Counted from the first letter of the stretch, positions 45,374 to 56,188 are shown. The stretch: DNA of 64,000 nt from Gulosibacter sp. 10 (GCF_900163695.1 NZ_FUIC01000012.1:62001-126000); one strand, 5' to 3'. Numbers and translations are program-made. Notes: generated by a model from the sequence alone, not told the origin.

Positions 45374-46615
45374 ATGATTCGGTTCGTGACCCAAGCCGTA
45401 TCAGCCATCACCTCGAGAGTGCGGGAGCGCGTGCTCCGCGAGCGCATCGAACTCGTCGCTGGCGCCGATCGCGCCGACGGCATCGTGCGCACCGAGGTCC
45501 GCGCCTACGCGGAGCACGCGCTCGCGAACGGGCTGCCGCAGATCGACGACGAGCAGCAGGCCGTCGCGGCCGTGCTCGCGCAGGTCACGGGCTTCGGCGC
45601 GCTGCAGCCCTATCTCGACGATCCGGAGATCGAGGAGATCTGGGTCAACGCGCCCTCCCGCGTGTTCGTGGCCCGCAACGGCGTCGCCGAGCTCACGAAC
45701 ACGGTGATCCCGGAGGTCGAGCTGCGCGCGCTCGTGGACCGCATGCTGCTCTCCACCGGTCGCCGGGTCGACGTGTCGAGCCCGTTCGTCGACGCCTCGC
45801 TCCCGGACGGCTCCCGCCTGCACGTCGTCATCCCCGACATCTCGCGGCAGCATCCGGCCATCAACATCCGGAAGTTCGCCCGCCGCATCCGCGACCTCGC
45901 CGCGCTCGTCGAGCGGGAGTCGCTGACCGAGCAGGCCGCGGCGTTCCTGCGCTGCGCGATCCGCGCGGGCGCGAACTGCCTGATCTCGGGCGCGACCCAC
46001 ACGGGCAAGACCACGCTCGCGGGCGCCCTGCTCGCCGCCGCGCCCGCGGGCGAGCGCATCGTCACCGTCGAGGAGACCTTCGAGATCGACCTCGTCGCAC
46101 GCGACGTCGTCTCGATGCAGTGCCGCCAGCCGTCGCTCGAGGGAGCGGGGGAGATCTCCCTCCGGCGCCTGGTCAAGGAGGCGCTGCGGATGCGCCCGGA
46201 CCGCCTCGTGGTCGGCGAGGTGCGGGAGGCCGAGGCGCTCGAGCTGCTCATCGCCCTCAACTCGGGGCTGCCCGGCATGTGCACGATCCACGCGAACTCG
46301 GCGCGCGACGCGCTCGTCAAGCTCTCCACGCTGCCCCTGCTGGCCGGCCGCAACATCGACGCGGGCTTCGTGGTGCCCACCATCGCGAGCGCCGTCGACC
46401 TGGTCGTCCACCTCGAATCCCTGCCCTCGGGCCGCCGCCGGGTGGCCGAGATCCTCGCCCCGACCGGCGCCGTGCACGCCGGCGTGATCGAGGCCTCGAC
46501 GCTCTTCTCCCGGCCCCACGGCGAACTCGTCGCGAGCGGCGTGCAGCCGCCCCGGCTCGAGAAGTACCGCCGTCGGGGCCTCGACCCGATGCCGCTGCTG
46601 GTGCCGCAATGGTGA
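45374..46615 (+). CDS. tadA: TadA/CpaF family pilus assembly ATPase
   Basis: The 413-residue secretion ATPase has Walker A SGATHTGKTT (about residues 206-215), the Asp box VTVEETFEIDL and Walker B-like RPDRLVVGEVREAEALELLIALNSGLPGMCTIHANSARDAL, the signature of TadA/VirB11 ATPases. It powers Flp/Tad pilus assembly. TadA is followed by TadB with a seven-base overlap. No TadZ or Ssd gene precedes it. Confidence 0.93.
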   Translation: MIRFVTQAVSAITSRVRERVLRERIELVAGADRADGIVRTEVRAYAEHALANGLPQIDDEQQAVAAVLAQVTGFGALQPYLDDPEIEEIWVNAPSRVFVARNGVAELTNTVIPEVELRALVDRMLLSTGRRVDVSSPFVDASLPDGSRLHVVIPDISRQHPAINIRKFARRIRDLAALVERESLTEQAAAFLRCAIRAGANCLISGATHTGKTTLAGALLAAAPAGERIVTVEETFEIDLVARDVVSMQCRQPSLEGAGEISLRRLVKEALRMRPDRLVVGEVREAEALELLIALNSGLPGMCTIHANSARDALVKLSTLPLLAGRNIDAGFVVPTIASAVDLVVHLESLPSGRRRVAEILAPTGAVHAGVIEASTLFSRPHGELVASGVQPPRLEKYRRRGLDPMPLLVPQW

Positions 46616-47478
46616 CCGCGTTCCTGCTCGGACTCCTCGCGGGGGCAGGCGTCGCCACCATCCTCCTCGCCCTGCTCCGGCCCGCGACGGCCGCGGCGCG
46701 CCCGGTCGAGCACCGGATCGGCCGGCGTCTCCGCGAAGACCTCACGCGCGCCGGTCTCGAGCGGGTTCCCGCGGGCGCGTTCCTCGCCATCGCCCTCGTC
46801 GTGGGCGCGATCGTCGGCGCCGCGGCCCTGCTCGCCACCGGCATCCTCGTGCTCGGCTGCCTCGGGCTCCTCGTCGGCGTGTGGAGCGCGTTCGCCCTCG
46901 TCCGGCTCCGTTCGGCGCAGCGCCGCCGCTCGAACCGCGCCCACTGGCCCGACGTCGTCGACCACCTCATCGCGTCGGTGCGCTCCGGGCTCGGGCTGCC
47001 GGACGCGATCGAGCAGCTCGGCCGCTCCGGCCCGGAGCCGCTGCGCGAGGACATGCGCACCTTCACCGCCCACTACCGCGCCACCGGCTCCTTCGACCTC
47101 GCCGTGGACGAGGCCAAGGAGCGATTCGCCGATCCGGTCGCCGACCGCCTGCTCGAGACGCTCCGCATGGCGCGCGAGGTCGGCGGCACCGAGCTCGTCG
47201 GGGTGCTGCGGGCGTTCTCCGGCTTCCTCCGGGAGGAGCAGGCCGTGCGCCACGAGGCGGAGGCGAGGCAGAGCTGGGTGCGCGGCGCCGCACGGCTCGG
47301 CGTCGTCGCGCCGTGGGTGGTGCTCGTCATGCTCGCCACACGCCCGGAGGCCGCCGCGGCCTACAACACCGCGGGCGGCATGACGGTGATCCTCGTCGGC
47401 CTCGGCGTCACGCTCGTGGCCTACCGCCTCATGATGGCGCTGGGGCGACTGCGCGAGGAAGGCCGGTGGTTCGCATGA
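46609..47478 (+). CDS. tadB: TadB-like pilus inner membrane protein
   Basis: The 289-residue protein has membrane segments at the N-terminus (TAFLLGLLAGAGVATILLALL and a pair at about 60-100) and at the C-terminus (WVVLVMLATRP and MTVILVGLGVTLVAYRLMM). The central T2SSF (GspF-like) domain reads DHLIASVRSGLGLPDAIEQLGRSGPEPLREDM. It overlaps tadA by seven bases and tadC by four (ATGA). Confidence 0.9.
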   Translation: MVTAFLLGLLAGAGVATILLALLRPATAAARPVEHRIGRRLREDLTRAGLERVPAGAFLAIALVVGAIVGAAALLATGILVLGCLGLLVGVWSAFALVRLRSAQRRRSNRAHWPDVVDHLIASVRSGLGLPDAIEQLGRSGPEPLREDMRTFTAHYRATGSFDLAVDEAKERFADPVADRLLETLRMAREVGGTELVGVLRAFSGFLREEQAVRHEAEARQSWVRGAARLGVVAPWVVLVMLATRPEAAAAYNTAGGMTVILVGLGVTLVAYRLMMALGRLREEGRWFA

Positions 47479-48413
47479 ATCCGCAGCTCGGCCTCGCCGC
47501 GCTTCTCGGCACGATGCTCGGCATCGGGCTCTGGGCGCTCGTCGCGGCGGCGCCCCGACTCGCCCGCCCGCGGCTCGCCGATCGCGTCGCGCCCTTCCTC
47601 GTCGACATCTCCCAGGAGGCCCGCGCGCACGCGAAGCGCCCCGCCGTGGATCCGCTGCCGGTGCTCGGCACGCTCGTGAGCCCGCTCATCGCGGGCATCC
47701 GCTCCGTGCTCGGGGAGCTCGTCGGTGGCAACGACCTCGTCCGCTCCCGCCTCCGCCAGGCGGGCAGCGCGCAGACGCTCGAGCGGTTCCGCACGGAGCA
47801 GGCGGTCTGGGCCCTCATCGGGGCCCTGCTCGGCCTCATCGGCTCGGCGGCCCTGCTGCGGGGCTCGGCGCAGCACCTGCTCGCGGCCGTGCTGCTGCCG
47901 ATCATGTGCGCGGCGCTCGCGGTCGCGATCCGCGATCTCCTGCTGCGCCGTGCGGCGGCGAGCCGCATCCGCCGGATCGCCGGCGAGTACCCCACCGTGC
48001 TCGAATTCCTCGCGCTGTCGCTCGCCGCCGGCGAAGGCGTCGTGGACGGGCTCATGCGGGTGAGCCGGATGGGGCGGAGCGAGCTGTCCCGGGAGCTCGG
48101 CGGGGCGGTCGTGCGCGTGCGCGCCGGCACGCCCGTGACCGTCGCGCTCCGAGATCTCGGCCGGGAGCTGGGCTACACCCCGCTCACGCGCACGCTCGAC
48201 CACCTCGTGACCGCGATCGAGCGCGGCGCCCCGCTCGTCGAGGTGCTCCGCGCCCAGGCGCAGGACGCCCGCGATCTCGCCAAGCGCGATCTGCTCGAGC
48301 AGTCCGGGCGCTCCGAGATCCGGATGATGATCCCGATCGTGCTGCTCGTCCTCCCCGTAACCGTCCTGTTCGCGGTGTATCCCTCCTTCTTCGTCCTCTC
48401 CACCACGTTCTGA
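47475..48413 (+). CDS. tadC: TadC-like pilus inner membrane protein
   Basis: The 312-residue protein has an N-terminal membrane segment, a central GspF-like domain (EFLALSLAAGEGVVDGLMRVSRMGRSELSRELGGAVVRVRAGTPVTVALRDLG) and a C-terminal pair of hydrophobic segments ending MMIPIVLLVLPVTVLFAVYPSFFVL, typical of TadC. It partners TadB at the base of the pilus. Confidence 0.9.
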   Translation: MNPQLGLAALLGTMLGIGLWALVAAAPRLARPRLADRVAPFLVDISQEARAHAKRPAVDPLPVLGTLVSPLIAGIRSVLGELVGGNDLVRSRLRQAGSAQTLERFRTEQAVWALIGALLGLIGSAALLRGSAQHLLAAVLLPIMCAALAVAIRDLLLRRAAASRIRRIAGEYPTVLEFLALSLAAGEGVVDGLMRVSRMGRSELSRELGGAVVRVRAGTPVTVALRDLGRELGYTPLTRTLDHLVTAIERGAPLVEVLRAQAQDARDLAKRDLLEQSGRSEIRMMIPIVLLVLPVTVLFAVYPSFFVLSTTF

Positions 48414-48442
48414 CCCCGGACCACCCCCGAGAAAGGCTCGAC

Positions 48443-48694
48443 ATGCGCATCCCCGACCGACTCCGAAGCGGCATCGAATCGATCGACCCGCGGCCGCTCC
48501 TGCGCCGCGCCCGCGCGAGCGGCGCGGCGCTGCTCCGTCACGACCGGCTCCGCGACGACCGCGGCGATGTCCCCGGCTGGGTCCTCGTGGCGCTGATGTC
48601 CGCGGGCCTCGTGATCCTGCTGTGGACGCTCGCGGGCCCGCTGCTCTCGGACGTCTTCCAGTCGGCCATCGACCGCGTGACCGCCAACTTCTGA
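48443..48694 (+). CDS. Small single-membrane-segment pilin-like protein
   Basis: The 83-residue protein has a basic N-terminal 40 residues and one hydrophobic segment in DDRGDVPGWVLVALMSAGLVILLWTLAGPLLSDVF. The acidic residues just before the hydrophobic stretch recall the class III (Flp) prepilin cleavage region. The consensus Gly-Glu is absent, so it may be a pseudopilin or an uncleaved component. It sits where the pilin gene of Tad operons usually lies. Confidence 0.65.
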   Translation: MRIPDRLRSGIESIDPRPLLRRARASGAALLRHDRLRDDRGDVPGWVLVALMSAGLVILLWTLAGPLLSDVFQSAIDRVTANF

Positions 48695-48696
48695 CG

Positions 48697-49113
48697 ATGC
48701 CCGGTCCCCCGAACGGCGTCGCCGCGGGTCTCGCGCCGCAGCGCGGTCGGCGAGTCCCGGCGGATGAGCGCGGCAGCGCGACGCTCGAGTGGGCGCTCGT
48801 CGCCGGGCTGCTGACGCTGCTCTTCCTCACGGTGCTGCAGATCGGCTTCGCGCTGCACATCCGCGCCACCCTGATCGACGCCGCCGGGGAGGGCGCCCGC
48901 GCGGCGGGCCTGGACGGGGCGGTCGAGGCCGACGGCCTGCTGCGCACCGAGGCGCTGATCTCCGCCGCCGTCTCGCCGCAGTACGCCGAGGACATCCGCG
49001 TCGACCGCGGCGACGCGATCGTGACCGTCACGGTGCGCGCCCCCTTGCCGCTCATCGGACTGCTGGGGTTCCCCGAGGGCGTGGAGGTGGCGGCGCATGC
49101 CCCGGTCGAATGA
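48697..49113 (+). CDS. TadE-like pseudopilin
   Basis: The 138-residue protein has the TadE region ERGSATLEWALVAGLLTLLFLTVLQIGFALHIRATLIDAAGEGARAAG: a short polar stretch, then a glutamate at position five of the hydrophobic helix, as in TadE/TadG pseudopilins. The C-terminal half is beta-rich. It starts two bases after the previous stop. Confidence 0.85.
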   Translation: MPGPPNGVAAGLAPQRGRRVPADERGSATLEWALVAGLLTLLFLTVLQIGFALHIRATLIDAAGEGARAAGLDGAVEADGLLRTEALISAAVSPQYAEDIRVDRGDAIVTVTVRAPLPLIGLLGFPEGVEVAAHAPVE

Positions 49114-49657
49114 ACGGCGCGCGGAGGCGCGGCCGGTGCGCGCGCCCGTGGAGCAGCCGGCCCCGACGGCGCGGAGCGCACGAACGGCCGGGATGCGCCG
49201 CATCGCATGGCGCATCCGCCGCGCCGCGCTACGACTATCCGGCGCACTTTCCGATACCCGGGGCTCGGCCACGCTCGAGTTCCTCGGCATCGGAGTGCTG
49301 CTGCTCGTGCCCATCGCGTACGGCATGCTCACCCTCGCGCAGCTCGAGCAGGCGATGCTCGCCACCGAGACGGCCGCGCGCAACGGCGCCCGGACGCTCG
49401 TGAGCCAGGCGGTGCCGCAACCCGACGACCCCGGCACGGCGCAGCAGATCGCGTGGGCCCTGCACGACCAGGGCATCGACCCCGAGGCGGCCGAGATCAC
49501 GATGCGCTGCAGCCCCAACCCGGACTGCGCGGTGCACGGCGACGCACTCACGCTCACGGTGCGCGTCGAGGTGGTGCTTCCGCTGCTTCCCGGCGAGTCC
49601 GGCCTCGCGCTGCCCGTCGAGGCGAGCGCCACCTTCCCGAGGGAGCCGTTCGGATGA
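49097..49657 (+). CDS. TadE-like pseudopilin, second copy
   Basis: The 186-residue protein has TRGSATLEFLGIGVLLLVPIAYGMLTLAQLEQAMLATETAARNGARTL, with the same ATLE start to the hydrophobic helix as its neighbour. A 50-residue basic, Ala/Arg-rich N-terminus precedes it. Two cysteines in MRCSPNPDC may form a disulfide outside the cell. It overlaps both neighbours. Confidence 0.85.
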   Translation: MPRSNERRAEARPVRAPVEQPAPTARSARTAGMRRIAWRIRRAALRLSGALSDTRGSATLEFLGIGVLLLVPIAYGMLTLAQLEQAMLATETAARNGARTLVSQAVPQPDDPGTAQQIAWALHDQGIDPEAAEITMRCSPNPDCAVHGDALTLTVRVEVVLPLLPGESGLALPVEASATFPREPFG

Positions 49658-50169
49658 CGCCCGCCGACCCGAACCCGAGCGTCCTGCACCCGGGCGTTCT
49701 GCACCCGCGCACCGGCGACCGGCACTCCCCGGCCCGCCCAGCCCTGCGCCGTCGTCTCGCCGAGGAGCACGGCTCGATCGCCCCGCTGGCACTCGTCTAC
49801 ACCGTCATCGCGCTCGCCGCCGCCCTGCTGCTCTTCGGCGCCGCCGACCTCTACCTCGAGCGCAAGCAGCTCTACACGCACGCGGATGCCGCGGCGCTCG
49901 CGGCCGCGGGCACCTACGACATCCGCGACATCGAGACCTCGGACGGGCCGCCGGCCGTGGTGCTCGACCGGGACGCGGCGCTGCTCGCCGCGCAGCAGCA
50001 CCTCGATCGCACGACCTCCGGCGAGGTCGAGATCCTCGCGTTCGAGGTGCGCGGCGACGAGGTCACCCTCACGCTGTCGGGGGAGTGGCGCCCCGCGGCC
50101 GGCGGAGCGCTCCTGCCGGTCTCGGTGCCGGTGGAGGTCCAGGTCAGCGCCCGCGCCCGGCTGGAGTGA
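49654..50169 (+). CDS. TadG-like pilus-associated protein, short form
   Basis: The 171-residue protein reads EEHGSIAPLALVYTVIALAAALLLFGAADLYLERKQLYTHADAAALAAAGTYD, the TadG/RcpC N-terminal pattern in which Ala-rich helices follow a single membrane segment. Usual TadG proteins have a large C-terminal domain; here only about 75 beta-rich residues follow. It ends the Tad operon. Confidence 0.82.
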   Translation: MTPADPNPSVLHPGVLHPRTGDRHSPARPALRRRLAEEHGSIAPLALVYTVIALAAALLLFGAADLYLERKQLYTHADAAALAAAGTYDIRDIETSDGPPAVVLDRDAALLAAQQHLDRTTSGEVEILAFEVRGDEVTLTLSGEWRPAAGGALLPVSVPVEVQVSARARLE

Positions 50170-50303
50170 GCCCGGCACGAGCGGGGCCCGGCGGACCCCT
50201 CCCGGAGCCCACCCCGGGGGTTTTCCGGAGACTCCGCCGGGGGCATCCGGAGACCGCGCGAGAACGCGCGAGAATCCGCCGGCCGCTGACTAGCGTTCCA
50301 ATC

Positions 50304-51230
50304 ATGGATACCGCACGAACCGCATCAGCGCAGGCGACGACGCCTGCGATGCCCTCCGCCCGGCTCGAGCGCCGGGCCGCATGGACCTTCGTCGAGCTCG
50401 CGCTCGCGGCCATCGCGCTCGTCTCCGGCGCCTTCCTCGTCCTCGACATCCCCATCCCCGAATGGCTCGTCCTCGTCGGCCGCTGGATACCCGGCCTCCT
50501 CGCGATCCTCGTCATCAAGGCCTATGCGCTGCCGGGCGGCCTCCGCGCGCGCCTCGGCGTCCTCCCCGGCAGCTGGCCGCGACTCGTGCTCGGGAGCCTG
50601 CTCGGCGCGGTGGCGCTCGCGGCGACCTACGCCGCGACGGCCTACTTCTTCGCCCGGGTCATGCAGATCGAGCTGCAGTCCTGGGCCTTCATCGGCCAGG
50701 CCATCGCCCTCGCCGTGCCGCTCGGGCTGCTGTTCGTCCTCAGCACGGCGGGCGAGGAGATCGCCTGGCGCGGATTCCTCCAGCACGCCTTCCGCCGGGG
50801 CGGCTTCTGGCGTGCCTCGGCCGGGGTCTCCGCGATCTGGGTGCTGTTCCACGTGCCCCTGCACGCGGCGATGGCGGCCCAGGGCGCGTTCCCGTGGGCC
50901 GTGGCCGCGGCCACCACGGCGGCGCTCTTCGGGCTCGGCATCTTCCTCAGCGCCCTCGCCGTCCGGTTCGGGAGCATCTGGCCCGCGGCGCTCGCCCACG
51001 CGGTGCCGGTCGGGGCGATCAACTTCCTCGCCGACGGGGGAGCCCTCCCCGCCGGGCAGATCGTGGCGGCCACCCTCCTCGCGGGCCTCGCCCTCCTCCT
51101 CGTGGGCGGACTGCTCGCCAGGGGCATCCCGGCCGCGATCCCGGAGCGCTCCGCAGAGGCACGCCGGCGTCCGACGTTCGGGCCGCGCAGCTCGACCGGC
51201 ACCGCCCCGGGTAGGCTATTGGGATCATGA
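50304..51230 (+). CDS. CPBP family intramembrane metalloprotease
   Basis: The 308-residue membrane protein has eight predicted segments. CPBP motif 1 is [15 protein letters not shown] (EExxxR), motif 2 is [13 protein letters not shown] and motif 3 is [17 protein letters not shown]. The family (CAAX proteases and bacteriocin-processing proteins) cleaves within the membrane. It overlaps the prfB start by four bases (ATGA), an odd pairing of a protease with a release factor. Confidence 0.9.
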   Translation: MDTARTASAQATTPAMPSARLERRAAWTFVELALAAIALVSGAFLVLDIPIPEWLVLVGRWIPGLLAILVIKAYALPGGLRARLGVLPGSWPRLVLGSLLGAVALAATYAATAYFFARVMQIELQSWAFIGQAIALAVPLGLLFVLSTAGEEIAWRGFLQHAFRRGGFWRASAGVSAIWVLFHVPLHAAMAAQGAFPWAVAAATTAALFGLGIFLSALAVRFGSIWPAALAHAVPVGAINFLADGGALPAGQIVAATLLAGLALLLVGGLLARGIPAAIPERSAEARRRPTFGPRSSTGTAPGRLLGS

Positions 51231-52339
51231 TCAACCTCGAAATCTCCGAAGACATCGCCCAGCTGCGGTCCACGTTCGCCGATATCCGACAGGTGCTGGA
51301 CCCCGAGGCGCTCGAGCGGTCGATCGGCGAACTCGAGCAGCGCGCATCCGCCCCCGACCTCTGGGACGACCCCGAGCGCGCGCAGCAGGTCACCAGCGCC
51401 CTCTCGCACGCGCAGGCCGATCTCAAGCGCATCCGCTCGATCGAGGAGCGGCTCGACGACCTCGAGGTGCTCGTCGAGCTGGCCAAGGAGGCCGACGACG
51501 AGGACACCGCGGCGGAGGCCCGTCAGGAGCTCGAGGCCATCGCCAAGGTCATCGGCGACATGGAGGTGCAGACGCTGCTCGACGGCGAGTTCGATCCGCG
51601 GCCGGCCGTCATGACCATCCGCGCCGGCGCGGGCGGCGTGGACGCCGCCGACTTCGCCGAGATGCTCCTGCGCATGTACCTGCGCTGGGCCGAGCACCAG
51701 GGCTACAAGACCACCGTGCTCGACACCTCCTACGCCGAGCAGGCCGGCATCAAGTCGGCCACGATCGAGATCGACGAGCCCTACGCGTTCGGCACGCTCT
51801 CGATCGAGGCGGGCACCCACCGCCTCGTGCGGATGAGCCCGTTCAACTCGGCCGGCTCGCGCGAGACGAGCTTCGCCGCGGTCGAGGTCGTGCCGCTCAT
51901 CGAGCAGACCGACCACATCGAGATCCCCGAGAACGACATCCGCGTGGACGTGTACCGCTCCTCCGGCCCCGGCGGCCAGTCGGTGAACACCACCGACTCC
52001 GCCGTGCGCATCACCCACCTCCCGACCGGCACCGTCGTCTCCTGCCAGAACGAGAAATCGCAGATCCAGAACCGCGCCGCCGCCATGCGCGTGCTCCAGT
52101 CGCGCCTGCTGCTGCTGCAGCGCGAGCAGGACGAGGCGAAGAAGAAGGAGCTCGCCGGCACCATCACCGCCTCCTGGGGCGACCAGATGCGCTCGTACGT
52201 GCTCGCCCCGTACAAGATGGTCAAGGACCTGCGCTCGGGCTTCGAGACCGGCAACCCCGACAAGGTCTTCGGCGGCGATCTCGACGAGTTCATCTCGGCC
52301 GGCATCCGCTGGCGCAAGACGGCGCAGCAGGAGACCTGA
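51227..52339 (+). CDS. prfB: Peptide chain release factor 2
   Basis: The 370-residue factor has the catalytic GGQ in [22 protein letters not shown] and the stop-recognition SPF in [14 protein letters not shown], so it recognises UGA and UAA. It is encoded in one continuous frame, without the programmed +1 shift known in many bacteria. It is coupled by ATGA to the CPBP protease. The C-terminus [11 protein letters not shown] is complete. Confidence 0.96.
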   Translation: MINLEISEDIAQLRSTFADIRQVLDPEALERSIGELEQRASAPDLWDDPERAQQVTSALSHAQADLKRIRSIEERLDDLEVLVELAKEADDEDTAAEARQELEAIAKVIGDMEVQTLLDGEFDPRPAVMTIRAGAGGVDAADFAEMLLRMYLRWAEHQGYKTTVLDTSYAEQAGIKSATIEIDEPYAFGTLSIEAGTHRLVRMSPFNSAGSRETSFAAVEVVPLIEQTDHIEIPENDIRVDVYRSSGPGGQSVNTTDSAVRITHLPTGTVVSCQNEKSQIQNRAAAMRVLQSRLLLLQREQDEAKKKELAGTITASWGDQMRSYVLAPYKMVKDLRSGFETGNPDKVFGGDLDEFISAGIRWRKTAQQET

Positions 52340-52423
52340 TCGCCCGCTCCGGTGCTACCATCCCGGCAAGAGCGCAAGACGCTCGCGCAGACCTCGACCC
52401 GGCGAGCACCAGGAGCGAAGCCA

Positions 52424-54050
52424 ATGGCGGCAACGAAGCAGCACTCCCCGGTCGCCGAGACGTTCGCCTCGCGGAATGCCTTCATTCTCGCGGCGATCGG
52501 ATCGGCGGTCGGCCTCGGCAACATCTGGCGATTCCCGTACGTCGCCTATGAGAACGGCGGCGGGGCGTTCATCATCCCGTACATCGTCGCGCTGCTGTGC
52601 GCCGGCATCCCACTGCTCTTCCTCGACTACGCGATCGGCCACCGCTACGGCGGCTCCTCGCCCCTCTCGCTCGCGCGCATCATGCGCTGGATGGAGTCGC
52701 TCGGCTGGTGGCAGGTGCTCGTCTGCGTCATCATCGGCATCTACTACGCCGTGATCGTGGCCTGGGCGCTGATGTTCATGATCTTCTCCGTCACGAAGAG
52801 CTGGGGCGACGACGCCAACGGCTTCTTCTTCGGCGAGTTCCTCAACCTCGCCCCCGAGGCCGGGGCCGGATTCGACTTCGTCCCCGGCGTGTTCTGGCCG
52901 CAGGTGCTCGTATGGGGCTCGCTGCTCGTGATCATGCTGCTCGGGGTGCGCAAGGGCATCACCCGCGCGAACCCTGATCTTCATGCCGCTGCTGGTGATC
53001 ATGTTCCTCGTCATGGTGGTGCAGTCGCTGTTCCTGCCCGGCGCCATGGGCGGCCTGGACGCGCTGTTCACCCCCGACTGGAGCGCACTCGGCGACCCGA
53101 GCGTGTGGTCGGCGGCCGTGGGGCAGATCTTCTTCTCGCTCTCGGTGGGCTTCGGCATCATGATCACATACGCCTCGTACCTGCGCCGCAAGACCGACCT
53201 CACCGGCTCGGGCCTCGTCGTCGCCTTCTCGAACTCGAGCTTCGAGATCCTCGCCGGCGTCGGCGTGTTCGCGGCGCTGGGGTTCATGGCGAACGCGGCG
53301 GGGACGGGAGTCAACGACGTCGTCGACTCGGGCATCGGCCTCGCCTTCGTGGCCTTCCCGACGATCATCTCGGAGGCGCCGTTCGGGGCGGTGATCGGGG
53401 TGCTGTTCTTCGGCTCCCTGCTCTTCGCGGGGCTGACCTCGCTCATCTCGATCATCGAGGTGGTCATCGCGGGCGTGCGGGACAAGCTCGGGCTGCGCCG
53501 CGTCCCCGCCGTGCTGCTCGTCGTGATCCCGATGGCGGCGATCTCGCTGCTGCTGTTCCCGACCACGACCGGCATGTACATCCTCGACGTGTTCGACGCC
53601 TTCGTGAACCAGTTCGGCATCCTGGCGGGCGCGCTCGCGATGGTGATCGCCGTGTCGTGGATCGCGCGACGCATCCCGGCGCTCTCGCGCCACCTCACGG
53701 TGCTCTCCTCGTTCCCGGCGCGCAGGATCTGGATGGTGTTCATCTCCGCGGTGGTGCCGCTCGCGCTCGCCGCGATGCTCGTCAGCGAGATCGTCAAGAA
53801 CACGAGCGAGGTCTACGGCGGCTACCCGCCGGAGTTCGTCGCGGTGTTCGGCTGGGGCATGTCCGGGCTGCTGATCGTCGGCGGCATCCTGCTGAGCCTG
53901 CTGCCGTGGAGCAGCCGGGTGCGGCCGGTGTTCGACGAGGAGCAGGCCGATGAGCTGAACCGCAAGATCATGAGCGGCGAGCTCGTGCAGGCCGACGACG
54001 GCCGCACGACCCCGGTCGAGACCGTCGACGCGAAGGAGCGAGAGGTATGA
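52424..54050 (+). pseudogene. metP: MetP-type sodium:methionine symporter large subunit, frameshifted
   Basis: The frame from ATG 52424 codes the first half of an NSS transporter: SRNAFILAAIGSAVGLGNIWRFPYVAYENGGGAFIIPYIV, through LLGVRKGITRAN. The frame then changes at a CCC run (52972-52974). The rest, IFMPLLVIMFLVMVVQSLFLPGA ... KEREV, continues one base off to 54050. Removing one C gives an unbroken 541-residue protein of normal length (about 12 membrane segments). Pairing with a MetS subunit shows it is the MetP type. It is either a real null allele or a sequencing error in a homopolymer. Confidence 0.88.
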
Positions 54051-54157
54051 GTCCCGAGGCAGTCATCATGATGATCGTGGCGTTCGCGACCGTGTGGGGC
54101 GGGCTCGTCGCGGTGACGATCAACCTGCAGCGACGCGGCACGGATCGCGAGGAATAG
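54047..54157 (+). CDS. metS: MetS-type small subunit of the sodium:methionine symporter
   Basis: The 36-residue peptide has one membrane helix: MSPEAVIMMIVAFATVWGG followed by LVAVTINLQRRG, and matches the MetS family of small NSS subunits described in Corynebacterium glutamicum, needed for methionine (and alanine) uptake with MetP. It overlaps the large subunit's stop as ATGA. Its presence argues that the disrupted large subunit was recently functional. Confidence 0.9.
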   Translation: MSPEAVIMMIVAFATVWGGLVAVTINLQRRGTDREE

Positions 54158-54184
54158 CCGCCGGATCCGCTCACCGAAATCACA

Positions 54185-54224
54185 GCCGCGACGCGCGGCC
54201 GGCCCCGCGCGTCGCGGCGGCTTT
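54185..54224 (+). terminator. Rho-independent terminator after metPS
   Basis: A 14-base perfect stem (54185-54198 with 54205-54218) and a six-base loop are followed by GGCTTT. Confidence 0.8.
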
Positions 54225-54254
54225 CCGGAGGTCGGCACGTAGCGTTAGCGTGCC

Positions 54255-55144
<890 letters not shown>

Positions 55145-55145
<1 letters not shown>

Positions 55146-56059
55146 TGTTCGGATTCATCATGGGCGAGATGTGGCAGGGGCTGCGTCGCAACACCTCCAT
55201 GGTCATCTCGGTGATCCTCGTGACCTTCGTGTCGCTCACCTTCGTGGGCACCGCGCTGCTGCTGCAGATGCAGATCCAGTCGATGAAGACCTACTGGTAC
55301 GACCGGGCGCAGGTGGCCGTGGACTTCTGCACGGACATCTCGACCTCGCCCGACTGCGCGGCAGGGCTCGCGACGGAGGACCAGAAGGAGGCCGTCGAGG
55401 CCGAGCTGAGCGGTCCCGCGCTGTCGCCGTACATCGACAACTACGAGTTCGAGTCGCAGGATCAGGCGTACGAGCGCTTCGTCGAGCAGTTCGAGGACGA
55501 TCCCATGGTGTCCTTCGTGAAGCCGGAGCAGCTCAACGAGGCGTTCTGGGTGAAGCTCGCGAACCCCGAGGACTCGGACATCGTGATCCAGACGATCTCG
55601 GGCATGCCCGGCGTCGAGTCGGTCACCGACCAGCGGCAGTTCCTCGACTCGATCTTCGCGGTGCTCAACGGCGGCAGCATCGTGGCCTTCGCGGTCGCGA
55701 TCGTCATGCTCGTCGCCGCCGTGCTCCTGGTGGCCACCACCATCCGGCTCTCCGCCTTCTCGCGCCGCCGCGAGCTGCGCATCATGCGGCTCGTGGGCGC
55801 CTCGAACGGCTTCATCCAGGCGCCGTTCGTGCTCGAGGGGCTGCTCGCCGGGCTCATCGGCTCGGTGCTCGCCTCGGGCGCGGTCGTCGGGGCCGCGCAC
55901 TGGTTCGTGCAGGGCTACCTCGCGCCGAGGATGCCAGGCATCCAGCTCGTCTCGGTATGGCCCGACGCGCTGCTCGCCTCAGGCGTGCTCATCGTGCTCG
56001 GCGTCCTGCTGGCCGGGCTCTCGTCGAGCGTGTCCATCCGGCGGTACCTGCGCGTGTAG
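55145..56059 (+). CDS. ftsX: Cell-division protein FtsX
   Basis: The 304-residue protein has the four-segment FtsX plan: TM1 (TSMVISVILVTFVSLTFVGTALLL), an extracytoplasmic loop (residues 45-170) with two cysteines (DFCTDIS and DCAAG), then three segments that begin GGSIVAFAVAIVMLVAAVLLVATTI. It pairs with FtsE. Confidence 0.93.
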
Positions 56060-56188
56060 GCGGCGAGGTCCGCCCGCGGCGGCATCGGCCCCTCGGCGGC
56101 CGGTGCCGCTACGCGCTATCCTAGAAGGCTGCAATGCGAATTCGGACGCGGCGAGGCGCCCGCGCGGACCAGTGAGGAGGGAGGCACC

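Noticed and set aside
51227-51320. Programmed +1 frameshift site in prfB.
   Set aside because: The frame is continuous from the ATG, with no early in-frame UGA.
52340-52423. A methionine (SAM) riboswitch before metP.
   Set aside because: The gap is only 84 bases and I see no SAM-type core; a covariance search would be needed to reverse this.
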